DNA of 64,000 bases from Streptomyces sp. AC555_RSS877 (GCF_019049245.1 NZ_JAGMUK010000060.1:1-64000), one strand, 5' to 3'. Shown: positions 53,285 to 62,060, counted from the stretch's first letter. Numbers and translations are program-made. The notes: generated by a model from the sequence alone, not told the origin.

Positions 53285-54640
53285 ATGGGCACCGACACCG
53301 TGCGGGCGGGATCGGCGGACGAGGCCGCCGAACGGCGGCGCGAGCAGCGCGGCTGGTACTTCTACGACTGGGCCTGCTCCGTCTACTCGACGAGCGTGCT
53401 CACCGTCTTCCTCGGCCCCTATCTGACCTCGGTCGCCAAGTCGGCCTCGGACGCGGACGGCTTCGTGCATCCGCTGGGGATCCCGGTGCGCGCCGGGTCT
53501 TTCTTCGCGTACTCGGTGTCCCTGTCGGTGGTCGTGGCCGTGCTGGTGATGCCCCTGGTGGGCGCCGCCGCCGACCGCACCGGCCGCAAGAAGCCTCTCC
53601 TGGCGGCCGCCGCGTACACCGGGGCCGCCGCGACGACGGGCATGTTCTTCCTCGGCGGCGACCGCTATCTGCTCGGCGGCGCCCTGCTGATCGTCGCGAA
53701 CGCCGCGCAGTCCGTGGCGATGATGCTCTACAACTCCTACCTGCCGCAGATCGCCCCGCCCGAGGAACGCGACGCCGTCTCCTCCCGGGGCTGGGCCTTC
53801 GGATACGCGGCGGGCGCACTGGTCCTGGTCGTGAACCTCGTCCTCTACACCGGCCACGAGTCCTTCGGCCTCTCGGAGAGCGCCGCGGTCCGCATCTGCC
53901 TGGCCTCCGCGGGCCTGTGGTGGGGGGCCTTCGCCCTCATTCCGCTACGGCGGCTGCGCGATCGCCGCTCCGAAACGAAGGCCGCGCCGGAGGGGACCGC
54001 CCCCGGCCTCCGCCAGCTCGCCGCGACCGTCCGCGACATGCGCCGCCACCCGCACACCCTCGCCTTCCTGCTGGCGTACCTCATCTACAACGACGGCATC
54101 CAGACCGTGATCTCCCAGGCCTCGGTGTACGGCTCCGAAGAGCTCGGCCTCGGGCAGTCGACGCTCATCGGCGCCGTGCTGCTGGTTCAGGTGCTGGCCG
54201 TGGCAGGCGCGCTGACGATGGGGCGACTTGCCCGGATCTACGGTGCGAAGCGCACGATCCTGGGCTCGCTGGTCGCGTGGACGGTGACCCTGGGCGCCGG
54301 GTACTTCCTGCCGGCCGGGGCGCCCGGGTGGTTCTTCGTCCTGGCCGCCGGGATCGGCCTCGTCCTCGGCGGCAGCCAGGCACTGTCCCGGTCGCTGTTC
54401 TCCCATCTCGTGCCGCCCGGCAAAGAGGCCGAGTATTTCTCGGCATACGAGATGAGCGACCGGGGCATGAGCTGGCTGGGCCCGCTGCTGTTCGGGATCA
54501 CCTACCAGGTGACCGGAAGTTATCGGGACGCGATCATCTCGCTGGTGGCCTTCTTCGTCATCGGGTTCGTGCTCCTGGCACGGGTTCCGGTACGGCGGGC
54601 GATCGGCGACGCGGGCAATCCGATTCCCGAAAGGATTTAG
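53285..54640 (+). CDS. MFS transporter of the UMF1 (Atg22-like) family
   Basis: 451 aa, about 12 membrane segments. The N-terminal RREQRGWYFYDWACSVYSTS is diagnostic of the UMF1/Atg22-like group. LVGAAADRTGRKKPLLAA is the loop 2-3 motif and FSHLVPPGKEAEYFSAYEM the second-half signature. Atg22 exports amino acids from yeast vacuoles; bacterial substrates are not known. ATG 53285 is preceded by GGGGAGGG. Probably transcribed with the YczE-GDPD pair. Confidence 0.88.
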   Translation: MGTDTVRAGSADEAAERRREQRGWYFYDWACSVYSTSVLTVFLGPYLTSVAKSASDADGFVHPLGIPVRAGSFFAYSVSLSVVVAVLVMPLVGAAADRTGRKKPLLAAAAYTGAAATTGMFFLGGDRYLLGGALLIVANAAQSVAMMLYNSYLPQIAPPEERDAVSSRGWAFGYAAGALVLVVNLVLYTGHESFGLSESAAVRICLASAGLWWGAFALIPLRRLRDRRSETKAAPEGTAPGLRQLAATVRDMRRHPHTLAFLLAYLIYNDGIQTVISQASVYGSEELGLGQSTLIGAVLLVQVLAVAGALTMGRLARIYGAKRTILGSLVAWTVTLGAGYFLPAGAPGWFFVLAAGIGLVLGGSQALSRSLFSHLVPPGKEAEYFSAYEMSDRGMSWLGPLLFGITYQVTGSYRDAIISLVAFFVIGFVLLARVPVRRAIGDAGNPIPERI

Positions 54641-54722
54641 CGTTCAACACGAAAGCGCTGTAGTGTACGCGTTTGGCCTGCCAGGCGTACCGTTACTGCG
54701 CGTCAAAGATGCCGAAACGCTG

Positions 54723-54748
54723 TGTCACATCTGTTAGCAGATGTGACA
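54723..54748. promoter_or_regulatory. Perfect 11-bp inverted repeat upstream of rbpA
   Basis: TGTCACATCTG and CAGATGTGACA are separated by TTAG. The element lies about 70 bp upstream of the sigma-R-type promoter of rbpA and about 80 bp after the MFS gene. It could be a regulator-binding palindrome or a hairpin ending the upstream transcript; the absence of a G/C-rich stem argues for protein binding. Confidence 0.6.
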
Positions 54749-54817
54749 AACCGGGCACTGGTGGGTACAACAAGGGCGGCTACGACGGCGACCATTGCCC
54801 GGGACGGGACCCGGAAC

Positions 54818-54844
54818 GGGAATCTTTACCGCCGACCGGACGTT
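54818..54844 (+). promoter_or_regulatory. Sigma-R-type promoter of rbpA
   Basis: GGGAAT at 54818-54823, exactly 18 nt, then GTT at 54842-54844: a perfect match to the sigma-R consensus (GGGAAT-N18-GTT) used for thiol-oxidative stress genes in Streptomyces. It is 61 bp upstream of the rbpA start. rbpA of S. coelicolor is a known sigma-R target. Confidence 0.9.
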
Positions 54845-54905
54845 GACCGGATGACGACGACAGCGACACCTGTCCTGTGGGCGACAAGCCCGGGAGGCAC
54901 GATTC

Positions 54906-55280
54906 ATGAGTGAGCGAGCTCTTCGCGGCACGCGCCTCGTGGTGACCAGCTACGAGACGGACCGCGGCATCGACCTGGCCCCGCGCCAGGCCGTGGAGTA
55001 CGCATGCGAGAAGGGGCACCGCTTTGAGATGCCCTTCTCGGTCGAGGCGGAGATCCCGCCGGAGTGGGAGTGCAAGGTCTGCGGGGCCCAGGCACTCCTC
55101 GTAGACGGCGACGGCCCTGAGGAAAAGAAGGCCAAGCCCGCGCGTACACACTGGGACATGCTGATGGAACGGCGCACCCGCGAGGAACTCGAAGAGGTCC
55201 TCGAGGAGCGCCTGGCAGTTCTTCGCTCCGGCGCGATGAACATTGCGGTCCATCCGCGAGACAGCCGGAAGTCGGCGTAG
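54906..55280 (+). CDS. rbpA: RNA polymerase-binding protein RbpA
   Basis: 124 aa, the actinobacterial RbpA that binds sigma-HrdB and core polymerase and stabilises the open complex. The N-terminal tail (RALRGTRLVVTSYETDRGI) is followed by the zinc-ribbon-like core (CEKGHRF then WECKVCG). The C-terminal basic linker and sigma-interaction domain contain HWDMLMERRTREELEEVLEE. GGGAGG at 54890-54895 precedes the ATG. It is under the sigma-R-type promoter, so it is induced by disulfide stress, and closed by a 19-bp terminator stem. Confidence 0.96.
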   Translation: MSERALRGTRLVVTSYETDRGIDLAPRQAVEYACEKGHRFEMPFSVEAEIPPEWECKVCGAQALLVDGDGPEEKKAKPARTHWDMLMERRTREELEEVLEERLAVLRSGAMNIAVHPRDSRKSA

Positions 55281-55320
55281 TCCCTTCGGGGTCTGGGCGG
55301 ACGAACAACGCACCAAGTAA

Positions 55321-55360
55321 CCGCGGGCGCCGTACGTGAGTTCACGTACGGCGCCCGCGG
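55321..55360. terminator. Bidirectional terminator between rbpA and fxsA
   Basis: A perfect 19-bp inverted repeat (CCGCGGGCGCCGTACGTGA at 55321-55339 and its complement at 55342-55360) centred on a GT dinucleotide and followed by TTTCG. It lies between two convergent genes. Confidence 0.92.
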
Positions 55361-55418
55361 TTTCGCGTTGCTGTCCGGGCCGCCGCACAGCTCGGTGCGT
55401 CACGGCGGCCCGGACCAC

Positions 55419-55991
55419 TCAGTGCGTCAGCGGCGGGCGCGGACCCTGAGGCGGGTCCCTGGGCTCGTCGCTGGGCTCGTCCCTGATGACCTCGCCCTGG
55501 ACCACCTTGCCGTCGGGGCGGTGCATGCGAGCCTGCTGGAAGGCACCGCCCAGGGTGCCCTGGGTGGCCTCGCGGAGCTTGCGGTCGACGGTGCGCTCCG
55601 CGTAGCGGCCGAGAGCCTGCTGCACCGGCGGGATCAGCAGGAGCAGCCCCAGCGCGTCGGAGATCAGGCCGGGGATCATCAGGAGCAGGCCGCCGAGCAT
55701 CATGAGGCCGTTTCCGCCGCCGTTCGAGCCCGACGGGGCTCCACCCCGCTGCAGCGCCTCGTTCAGGTTCTGGAAGGCGCGCCTGCCCGCCTGCTTGATG
55801 ACCACCGAGCCGAGCACGAGGGCGGCGAGCAGCAGCAGGAACACCGTGATCCCGCCGGTCGCGCCGGCGACCATGGTCAGCAGCCAGATCTCCAGCACCA
55901 GCCAGGCGGCGACGCCCAGCGGCAGGTAGGTGAGCAGCCGGGAGCGCCGGGGCCGGGCGGGGTGCGTGGGAGTCGGAGCGCCAGTCGTCAT
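55419..55991 (-). CDS. fxsA: FxsA-family membrane protein
   Basis: 190 aa with a TM pair near residues 20-65 (LTYLPLGVAAWLVLEIWLLT and a following segment), KQAGRRAFQNLNEALQRG, and the GLLLMIPGLISDALGLLLLI hydrophobic motif that defines FxsA. E. coli FxsA is named for suppressing F-exclusion of phage T7; its cellular role is not known. The last 50 residues are polar and Pro-rich. It converges on rbpA and has its own promoter before ppm1's 3' end. Confidence 0.9.
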   Translation of the reverse strand: MTTGAPTPTHPARPRRSRLLTYLPLGVAAWLVLEIWLLTMVAGATGGITVFLLLLAALVLGSVVIKQAGRRAFQNLNEALQRGGAPSGSNGGGNGLMMLGGLLLMIPGLISDALGLLLLIPPVQQALGRYAERTVDRKLREATQGTLGGAFQQARMHRPDGKVVQGEVIRDEPSDEPRDPPQGPRPPLTH

Positions 55992-56063
55992 GCTTCCAGT
56001 GTGCCTGGGCCCGGCTCAGCACGGGGTAAGGGGACGATCAACCGGGGCTGTGAACTCCTGCGA

Positions 56064-56864
56064 CTACGACTGTGAGGGCTTGCCCCGGCCCGCGATCCTG
56101 CCGACCCGCTCCCCCACGCCCCACGTCGTGACCCGCCACAGGGCCTCCACGAGGATGTCGCGGCTCATCTTGGAGTCGCCGTGCTCGCGCTCCACGAAGG
56201 TGATGGGCACCTCGACGACGTGGTAGCCGGCCCTGACCGCGCGGCGGGCGAGGTCCACCTGGAAGCAGTAGCCCTGGGAGGCGACCTCTTCGAGGCCGAG
56301 GCCTTCGAGGGTTTCGCGGCGGAAGGCGCGGTAGCCGCCCGTGATGTCGCGCAGCGGCAGGTCCAGGGCGACGCGGGAGTAGAGGCTGCCGCCGCGGGAG
56401 ATGTACTCGCGGGACTTGGGCCAGTTCACGACCCGGCCGCCGGGCACCCAGCGGGAGCCGAGGACCAGGTCGGCGCCCTTGAGGGCGGTCAGCAGGCGGG
56501 GCAGTTGCTCGGGCTGGTGGGAGCCGTCGGCGTCCATCTCGACCAGGACGCCGTAGCCGTTGTCCATGCCCCAGCGGAAGCCTGCCAGGTAGGCGGCGCC
56601 CAGGCCTTCCTTGCCCTTGCGGTGCAGGACCTGCACGTGGTCGTCCCCGATGGCCAGTTCGTCGGCGAGCTTGCCCGTGCCGTCGGGGCTGTTGTCGTCG
56701 GCCACGAGAACGTGCACCTCGGGGACCGCCTTGCGCACCCGGCCCACGATGGCCTTGATGTTCTCCGCCTCGTTGTAGGTCGGAATGATCACCAACGCCG
56801 TGCCGAGCGGGCCGAACTGCCTCCCCCGGTCCTGTGCCGCGAGAGTCCCGTCGCCGTCGTTCAC
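56064..56864 (-). CDS. ppm1: Polyprenol-phosphate mannose synthase (Ppm1, GT2)
   Basis: 266-aa GT2 glycosyltransferase that transfers mannose from GDP-mannose to polyprenyl phosphate, the donor for protein O-mannosylation. Motifs are ALVIIPTYNEAENI, VLVADDNSPDGTG (nucleotide binding), VEMDADGSHQPEQLP (DxD-type metal site) and GGYRAFRRETLEG. No membrane domain, so soluble or peripheral, as for Streptomyces Ppm1. In S. coelicolor the homologue is needed for phage phiC31 infection. GTG 56864 is chosen because AAGGGG lies 5 nt before it; longer in-frame starts lack this. Confidence 0.92.
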   Translation of the reverse strand: MNDGDGTLAAQDRGRQFGPLGTALVIIPTYNEAENIKAIVGRVRKAVPEVHVLVADDNSPDGTGKLADELAIGDDHVQVLHRKGKEGLGAAYLAGFRWGMDNGYGVLVEMDADGSHQPEQLPRLLTALKGADLVLGSRWVPGGRVVNWPKSREYISRGGSLYSRVALDLPLRDITGGYRAFRRETLEGLGLEEVASQGYCFQVDLARRAVRAGYHVVEVPITFVEREHGDSKMSRDILVEALWRVTTWGVGERVGRIAGRGKPSQS

Positions 56865-57421
56865 TGCTGCCCCTTCAAGTCCGTACGCAGAGGTCCACCA
56901 TAGTGGCCGCCGCCTGCGATGACGTGACAGGACGTAAGTATGGTGGTGTCGTTTCCACAAAAGCGGGGTAAGAGTGCGCTCTTCGGGACTGTGCGTACGG
57001 TGTCGACGGCTGTGCGTGCTGCGGATGGGGGCCCGGCGCCCTTCGGGCCGACCAGGGACCCGCTGGCTGCGGATCGACCGAAAGCCGTTGTCTACTGAAC
57101 GCCCGGGCCCCACCCGGGTCACACCTCCCCGACCGGCCGGAACGTTCCCTCGTCGTGGCGCGGGCGCTGGGCCTGGCTCCCAGTGGCGGTGCCCCGGTGC
57201 GGCACACCGTCCCTGACCCAGCGGCGCGGCGGCGAGTACGCGGACGTTCCCCGGTCGGGCGTCCGGTGGTGGACTCGGCCGAACCTACCGGCCCGCTGCC
57301 GTCGGCTGTCAACAGCCGTTTCACCTGCGCCTCTTCTGTCAAAGCCCTGGTCAGCGCTGAGGATACGCAGGTCGCGAGAAGAGGCGGCGACGACCGATCG
57401 GCGGTGCGCCACCCCGGTAGA
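56865..57421. other. 557-bp intergenic region upstream of ppm1
   Basis: No convincing gene on either strand; the open frames are Arg/Pro-rich and match nothing I recognise. The part just before ppm1 (about 56890-56960) is the least GC-rich and is the likely promoter. A GC-rich inverted repeat CCCGGG-N5-CCCGGG lies near 57100-57118. Confidence 0.5.
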
Positions 57422-59023
57422 TCACTCGCCCGGCCGTACGAACACGGTCCGTCCGCCCACCACGGTGCGCAGGCAGACGGGGAGGTCCAGGCCGGGGGTC
57501 AGGTCGGGCAGGCCGGGGGTCCCGGAGCGGGGGTCGGTCGACCAGCGGGCGACCCGGTCGTCCGGGGCCTGGACCACGAGTTCCTCGGTGCGCCAGACGG
57601 CGTAGTCCGCGGGTGCGCCCGGCACCAGGACCCCCGCGTCGTCCCGTCCGACGGCCCGCCAGCCGCCGCGGGTGTGCGCGGTGAACGCGGCACGCACGGA
57701 GACGCGGTGCCCGGGGGTCCGGTGGAAGGCGGCCGCGCGGACCGTGCCCCAGGGGTCGAGGGGCGTGACCGGGCTGTCGGAGCCGAAGGCGAGCGGGACG
57801 CCGGCCCGCAGCATGGCCGCGAAGGGGTTGAGGGTGCGGGCCCGCTCGGCGCCCAGGCGCTGGGCGTACATGCCGTCCTCGCCGCCCCACAGCGCGTCGA
57901 AGACGGGCTGGACGGACGCGGTCAGGCCGAGCTCTGCGAAGGCGGCGATCGTCTCGGGCGTGAGCATCTCGGCGTGTTCGACGCGGTGACGGGCGGCCCG
58001 GACACGGGCGAGGCCGAGCTTCTCCGCGGCGGCGCGCACGCCCTCGACGACGGCGGTCACGGCGGCGTCGCCGATCGCGTGGAAGCCCGCCTGGAGGCCC
58101 GCCTCGGTGCACGCGGTGACGTGCGCGGCAACGGCGGCGGCGTCCAGGTAGGCGGTGCCGGTGTGGCCGGCGTCGGTGTACGGCTGGTGCAGACAGGCGG
58201 TGTGGGAGCCGAGGGCGCCGTCCACGAACAGGTCGCCGGCCGCCCCGATCGCGCCCAGCTCGCGGGCCTTGTCGATGTCCTGGTCGGCCCAGTAGCCGAC
58301 CACCCGCGGCCCGGTCTCCTCGGCCGCGAGCCGGAGCAGGCCGGTGAAGTCCTCCTCGGAGGAGATCTCCGGCCCCGCACACTCGTGCACCGTCCCGATG
58401 CCGAGCGAGGCGGCGTGGGCGAGGGCGGCGCGCTGGGCCTCGGTGCGCTGCTGCGGCCTGACGGCGCCGAGGGCGGCGGCGCGTACGGCGTGGTGGGCGT
58501 CGGCGGTCAGAGGGGCGTCCGGAGCGTCGAGACCGGGGGTCAGGTCCAGCAGGGCCGTCGTGACGACCGCCGAGTGCACGTCGATCCGGCTGAGGTACAG
58601 CGGGCGGCCACCGGTGGCCGCGTCGAGTTCGGCGCGGGCCGGGGGGCGGCCGCCGGGCCAGCGGGCGGCGTCCCAGCCGTGGCCGAGCAGGACGCGGTCG
58701 TTCGGGCGGGCGGCGGCGAAGTCCCGTACGAGGGCGAGGGCCGCGTCGAGGGACGGTGCGTCGGACAGGTCGAGGCCGGTGAGGGCGAGGCCCGTGGACG
58801 TGGTGTGCACGTGCGCGTCGGTGAACGCGGGGGTGACCAGCGCCCCGTCCAGGTCGATCACCGCGTCGACCCCGTCCGCGAAGGCGTCGGCCGCACCCTC
58901 GGAGCCGACCCAGGCGACTTGGCCGCGCTCCACGACCATCGCGGTCGCGAACGGGTCGGCGGGGCTGTGCACCTCGCCGCGGCGCAGGAGGACGGTGGTC
59001 GGTTCGGCGGTGCGTTCACTCAT
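57422..59023 (-). CDS. Amidohydrolase of the YtcJ/AmdHD3-like family
   Basis: 533-aa metal-dependent hydrolase. TPAFTDAHVHTTSTGL holds the HxH metal pair; the further metal ligands are in GFHAIGDAAVTAVVEG and RHRVEHAEMLTPETI, and the terminal aspartate in PLAFGSDSPVTPLDPWG. YtcJ-type enzymes cleave N-substituted formamides or related amides; the substrate here is not known. Soluble. It lies 47 bp downstream of an Lrp-family regulator on the same strand and is probably co-transcribed with it. Confidence 0.88.
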   Translation of the reverse strand: MSERTAEPTTVLLRRGEVHSPADPFATAMVVERGQVAWVGSEGAADAFADGVDAVIDLDGALVTPAFTDAHVHTTSTGLALTGLDLSDAPSLDAALALVRDFAAARPNDRVLLGHGWDAARWPGGRPPARAELDAATGGRPLYLSRIDVHSAVVTTALLDLTPGLDAPDAPLTADAHHAVRAAALGAVRPQQRTEAQRAALAHAASLGIGTVHECAGPEISSEEDFTGLLRLAAEETGPRVVGYWADQDIDKARELGAIGAAGDLFVDGALGSHTACLHQPYTDAGHTGTAYLDAAAVAAHVTACTEAGLQAGFHAIGDAAVTAVVEGVRAAAEKLGLARVRAARHRVEHAEMLTPETIAAFAELGLTASVQPVFDALWGGEDGMYAQRLGAERARTLNPFAAMLRAGVPLAFGSDSPVTPLDPWGTVRAAAFHRTPGHRVSVRAAFTAHTRGGWRAVGRDDAGVLVPGAPADYAVWRTEELVVQAPDDRVARWSTDPRSGTPGLPDLTPGLDLPVCLRTVVGGRTVFVRPGE

Positions 59024-59070
59024 GAGGGACAGTTTCGCGCCTCGCTCGGGGCGTCCGGCACGCAGGTCCG

Positions 59071-59511
59071 TCAGATCCGGGGCGGCCGTGCCTCGTACGG
59101 CGTGGACAGCACCACCGTGGTCCGCGTGGACACCCCCGCCAGCGACCTGAGCCGGGCCAGCAGCTCCTCCAGGGCGTGCGGGGTGGAGACCCGCACCTTG
59201 AGGATGTAGTTCTCGTCGCCGGCGACGCTGTGGCAGGCCTCGATCTCGGGGACGCCGGCGAGGCGGTCCGCGATGTCGTCGGGGGCGCTGGGGTCGAACG
59301 GCTTCACGGAGATGAAGGCGGTCATGGGCAGGCCGACGGCTTCGGGGTCGACCACCGCGGCGTAGCCGCGGATGACCCCGCGCTGTTCCAGCCGGCGCAC
59401 CCGCTGGTGCACGGCCGAGGTGGACAGGCCGGTGGCTTTGCCCAGGTCTGTGTAGCTCATCCGCCCGTCCTTGACGAGCAGCTGAACGATTTGCCGGTCG
59501 AGCTCCTCCAT
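59071..59511 (-). CDS. Lrp/AsnC-family transcriptional regulator
   Basis: 146 aa. The N-terminal winged helix contains LDRQIVQLLVKDGRMSYTDL then TGLSTSAVHQRVRRLEQRG. The C-terminal RAM ligand/oligomerisation domain contains AFISVKPFDPS and CHSVAGDENYILKVRV. Such regulators bind amino acids and form octamers. It precedes the amidohydrolase in one unit, so it may control that gene and itself. The start at 59511 is the first conserved Met. Confidence 0.92.
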   Translation of the reverse strand: MEELDRQIVQLLVKDGRMSYTDLGKATGLSTSAVHQRVRRLEQRGVIRGYAAVVDPEAVGLPMTAFISVKPFDPSAPDDIADRLAGVPEIEACHSVAGDENYILKVRVSTPHALEELLARLRSLAGVSTRTTVVLSTPYEARPPRI

Positions 59512-59779
59512 GGCGCAAGAACCTACAGTGCGGCTGATCTCCTTCGATACCTGAGCGGCGCAGGTCATGCCCGGTTCGTGACGCCGCAGGGGGTGGCCCG
59601 TGCGCCATCCGGGGGACAAAGCGGCCGCCTCGGGCACCTGCGAATGGCATGTGACGAAGACCACACACCCCTGACCGGCTCCGTGATGTTCTCGTGATTA
59701 CCGCCGAGACGGGACGGGAAGTGCTTGCTGTGGTCGAGGCCGCAGCGCCTTCACGGCCCAGCCCGAGGGGGAGAATTCA

Positions 59780-60211
59780 ATGCAGAGTCTTAAGCGCCCT
59801 GGTCGTACCGCACCCAAGCGGCCGCAGCTGGTCGTCGAATCCGAGCCGGAGGGCGTCGAACCCGACGAACTCGACGAACTCGACGCCTACGACACCTTCG
59901 AGATGTACCGGGTCGTCTGCCCGGACTGCGCGCAGCCCATCGCCCTGCTGGCGGACGAGGAAGTCCTGCCGGAGCACGCGCTGTGCGCCTCGCCGTGGAA
60001 CCCGTTCGGGCTCACGGTCTGCACCGGCACCGGCCGCAAGGCGTCCGACGCCCGCCCGGCGGACGAGTCGGCCGAGCCTCAGGAGCAGGTCACCGCACTC
60101 CTGTTGACCCTCCCTCAGGGACTCGACTGGCGGACGCAGCCCTTCTCGCACGTCGGCGGACCGGGCTCCCGTCCCATCCGGGTGCCCGTCATGCGCCGCC
60201 AGGCCGCCTGA
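59780..60211 (+). CDS. Conserved hypothetical Streptomyces protein (143 aa)
   Basis: Family not recognised. The N-terminal 45 residues are charged and acidic (EPEGVEPDELDELDAYDTFE). The middle has a CPDC pair and further cysteines (ALCASPWNPFG, TVCTGTG) that could form a zinc-binding knuckle. ATG 59780 follows GAGGGGGA. The gene is followed by a clear hairpin terminator, which argues for a real single-gene transcript divergent from the Lrp regulator. Confidence 0.78.
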   Translation: MQSLKRPGRTAPKRPQLVVESEPEGVEPDELDELDAYDTFEMYRVVCPDCAQPIALLADEEVLPEHALCASPWNPFGLTVCTGTGRKASDARPADESAEPQEQVTALLLTLPQGLDWRTQPFSHVGGPGSRPIRVPVMRRQAA

Positions 60212-60233
60212 GCGGCCTCGATCCCACCCCGTG

Positions 60234-60278
60234 ACCGAGCCGCGCCACGGCTCGCAGAGCGTCGTGGCGCGGTTCGGT
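60234..60278 (+). terminator. Hairpin terminator after the 143-aa protein gene
   Basis: A 16-bp stem (ACCGAGCCGCGCCACG at 60234-60249 with CGTGGCGCGGTTCGGT at 60263-60278, one G-U pair) and a 13-nt loop, 22 nt after the stop codon. Confidence 0.85.
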
Positions 60279-60403
60279 GTGCCTGGGCCGGGGGGTGTCG
60301 GGGTGCCGTCGAGTCAGGAGGTCGCGCCTCCCCGGACGGTCGCGAACTCACGCCCGAATCCGGGGACCGGTGACCTGTCCCCGGGCTTCCGCGTTGCCCT
60401 GGT

Positions 60404-60664
60404 ATGACCCCCACACCCACCGCGACCGGGCGTCAGCGCCGCATGTTCGTTCCGGCGCCGGTTCCCGCATCCGCAAAATCGGTTCCGCTGGCGCCACCAC
60501 AGGTCCAGGACCCGCCCATCTACCGCGATCTGATGCGCGCCTGGGCCGACCGCGGCCGCACCCTGCCGGGGCGCCACGACCCGGAGTGGGCCAGGCTCGC
60601 GGCGCCCCAGGTGACGTCGGGTCAGTTCAGCGGGTCTCAGGACCCGCGAGATGACGGGCGATGA
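60404..60664 (+). CDS. Small hypothetical protein (86 aa)
   Basis: Begins MTPTPTATGRQRRMFVPAPV; the C-terminal half (DPPIYRDLMRAWADRGRTLP, then HDPEWARLAAPQVTSG) has a composition typical of a real folded segment. No domain recognised and no clear ribosome site, so the start is uncertain. Its last 38 nt overlap the convergent acyl-CoA dehydrogenase gene. Confidence 0.55.
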   Translation: MTPTPTATGRQRRMFVPAPVPASAKSVPLAPPQVQDPPIYRDLMRAWADRGRTLPGRHDPEWARLAAPQVTSGQFSGSQDPRDDGR

Positions 60665-61799
60665 CCATCCGCTGGATCTGGTTGGTGCCCTCGACGATCT
60701 GCAGGACCTTGGCCTCGCGCATGTACCGCTCGGCCGGGAAGTCGGCGGTGTAGCCGTACCCGCCGAGGACCTGGACGGCGTCGATGGCCACCCTCATCGC
60801 CGTGTCGGTGCAGTGGAGCTTGGCCATGGCCGCCTGCTTGGCGAACGGCCGGCCCGCGTCCCGCAGTCGCGCCGCCGCCAGGTACAGCGCCCGGCCGGCC
60901 TCGATCTGGGTCGCCATGTCGGCGAGCATGAAGCGCAGCCCCTGGAAGTCGGCGATGGGCCGTCCGAACTGCCGCCGTCCGGTCGCGTAGGCCACCGCCT
61001 CGTCAAGCGCCGCCTGGGCCAGGCCGATCGCGCAGGCCGCGATGCCGAGCCGCCCGGAGTCGAGCGCGGCCAGGGCGATCGCGAAGCCCTGGCCCTCGTC
61101 GCCGAGACGCCGGTCGTCGGGGACGCGGACCCCGTCGAAGTGGACCTGTGCGGTCGGCGAGCCCTTCATGCCCATCTTCTTCTCCGGCGCCGCGGCGCTC
61201 AGACCCGCCGCGTCGGCGGGCACCAGGAAGGCCGTGATCCCACGCGGGCCCTCCTCGCCCGTGCGGGCCATGACGGTGTAGAAGTCGGCGATCCCGCCGT
61301 GCGTGATCCACGCCTTGGTTCCGCTGATCACCCAGTCCTGGCCGTCGCGCACCGCCTTCGTACGCAGTGAGGCGGCGTCCGAGCCGGAGGACGGCTCCGA
61401 GAGGCAGTACGCGCCCAGCAGACCGCCCCCGAGCATCGCGGGCAGGTGCTCGATCTGCTGCTCCTTGGTGCCGTAGGCGGCGAGCGCGTACGAGGCCAGG
61501 GTGTGCACGCTGACGCCGAGGCCGACGGTCAGGCGGGCGGCGGCGAGTTCCTCGAGGACCTGGAGGTAGACCTCGTAGGGCTGGTCACCGCCGCCGTACT
61601 CGGAGTCGTACGGCAGGCCGAGCAGTCCGGACTCGGAGAGCAGGGTGAAGACCTCGCGCGGGAAGCGTCCGGCGTCCTCCTCCTCGGCCGCCTTCGGGGC
61701 GATCTCGCGCTGCGCGATGTCGCGGACGAGCGAGATCAGATCCCGGGCCTCGTCCGTGGGCAGTTGCCGGTCCACCGGCTGCGGGGCGCGGTCGGGCAT
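60627..61799 (-). CDS. Acyl-CoA dehydrogenase
   Basis: 390-aa FAD-dependent acyl-CoA dehydrogenase for beta-oxidation-type desaturation. YCLSEPSSGSDAASL is the first family signature (FAD/substrate binding), and VLQIVEGTNQIQRMVIARHL carries the catalytic Glu370. QLGGYGYTADFPAERYMREA-type sequence (here VLGGYGYTADF) is present. The closest type is short/branched or butyryl-CoA dehydrogenase; chain length cannot be read. It diverges from the chitinase gene. Confidence 0.92.
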   Translation of the reverse strand: MPDRAPQPVDRQLPTDEARDLISLVRDIAQREIAPKAAEEEDAGRFPREVFTLLSESGLLGLPYDSEYGGGDQPYEVYLQVLEELAAARLTVGLGVSVHTLASYALAAYGTKEQQIEHLPAMLGGGLLGAYCLSEPSSGSDAASLRTKAVRDGQDWVISGTKAWITHGGIADFYTVMARTGEEGPRGITAFLVPADAAGLSAAAPEKKMGMKGSPTAQVHFDGVRVPDDRRLGDEGQGFAIALAALDSGRLGIAACAIGLAQAALDEAVAYATGRRQFGRPIADFQGLRFMLADMATQIEAGRALYLAAARLRDAGRPFAKQAAMAKLHCTDTAMRVAIDAVQVLGGYGYTADFPAERYMREAKVLQIVEGTNQIQRMVIARHLAGPETR

Positions 61800-62018
61800 G
61801 GCGACGCTCTCCTCCCTGTCGGGAACGGGCGGACAGGCCCGTTGTGGGGTCAGCTCCGCCGGGTCTCACTGGTGCCGGCCGATGCTCGCACTCCCGGGTC
61901 GCGGAAGCTGCTGACCAGCGGCTGTGCGCTGTGAGTATGCCCGATCGGATGCACCCCGTCACCAGTTAACGACCGCTTACTTCAAGAAATTCCGGCACGT
62001 CCGACGTCGGCCGAAAAT

Positions 62019-62060
62019 TGGTACGAACCATTGACCCGAATGGTCTAGTCCTCTTACTGT
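62019..62060 (+). promoter_or_regulatory. Chitinase promoter with DasR site and 12-bp direct repeats
   Basis: A -35 TTGACC (62031-62036) and -10 TACTGT (62055-62060) are separated by 18 bp. The spacer holds TGGTCTAGTCCT (62041-62052), a near-match to the DasR dre core, and TGGTACGAACCA (62019-62030) lies 22 bp upstream as an imperfect direct repeat. Paired 12-bp repeats overlapping the promoter are a known hallmark of Streptomyces chitinase genes. The rest of the 336-bp gap between 61800 and 62135 holds no gene. Confidence 0.8.

Noticed and set aside
57155..59209. Long plus-strand open frame opposite the amidohydrolase
   Set aside because: Gly/Val/Arg-rich antisense frame; the minus-strand amidohydrolase has all metal-binding motifs.
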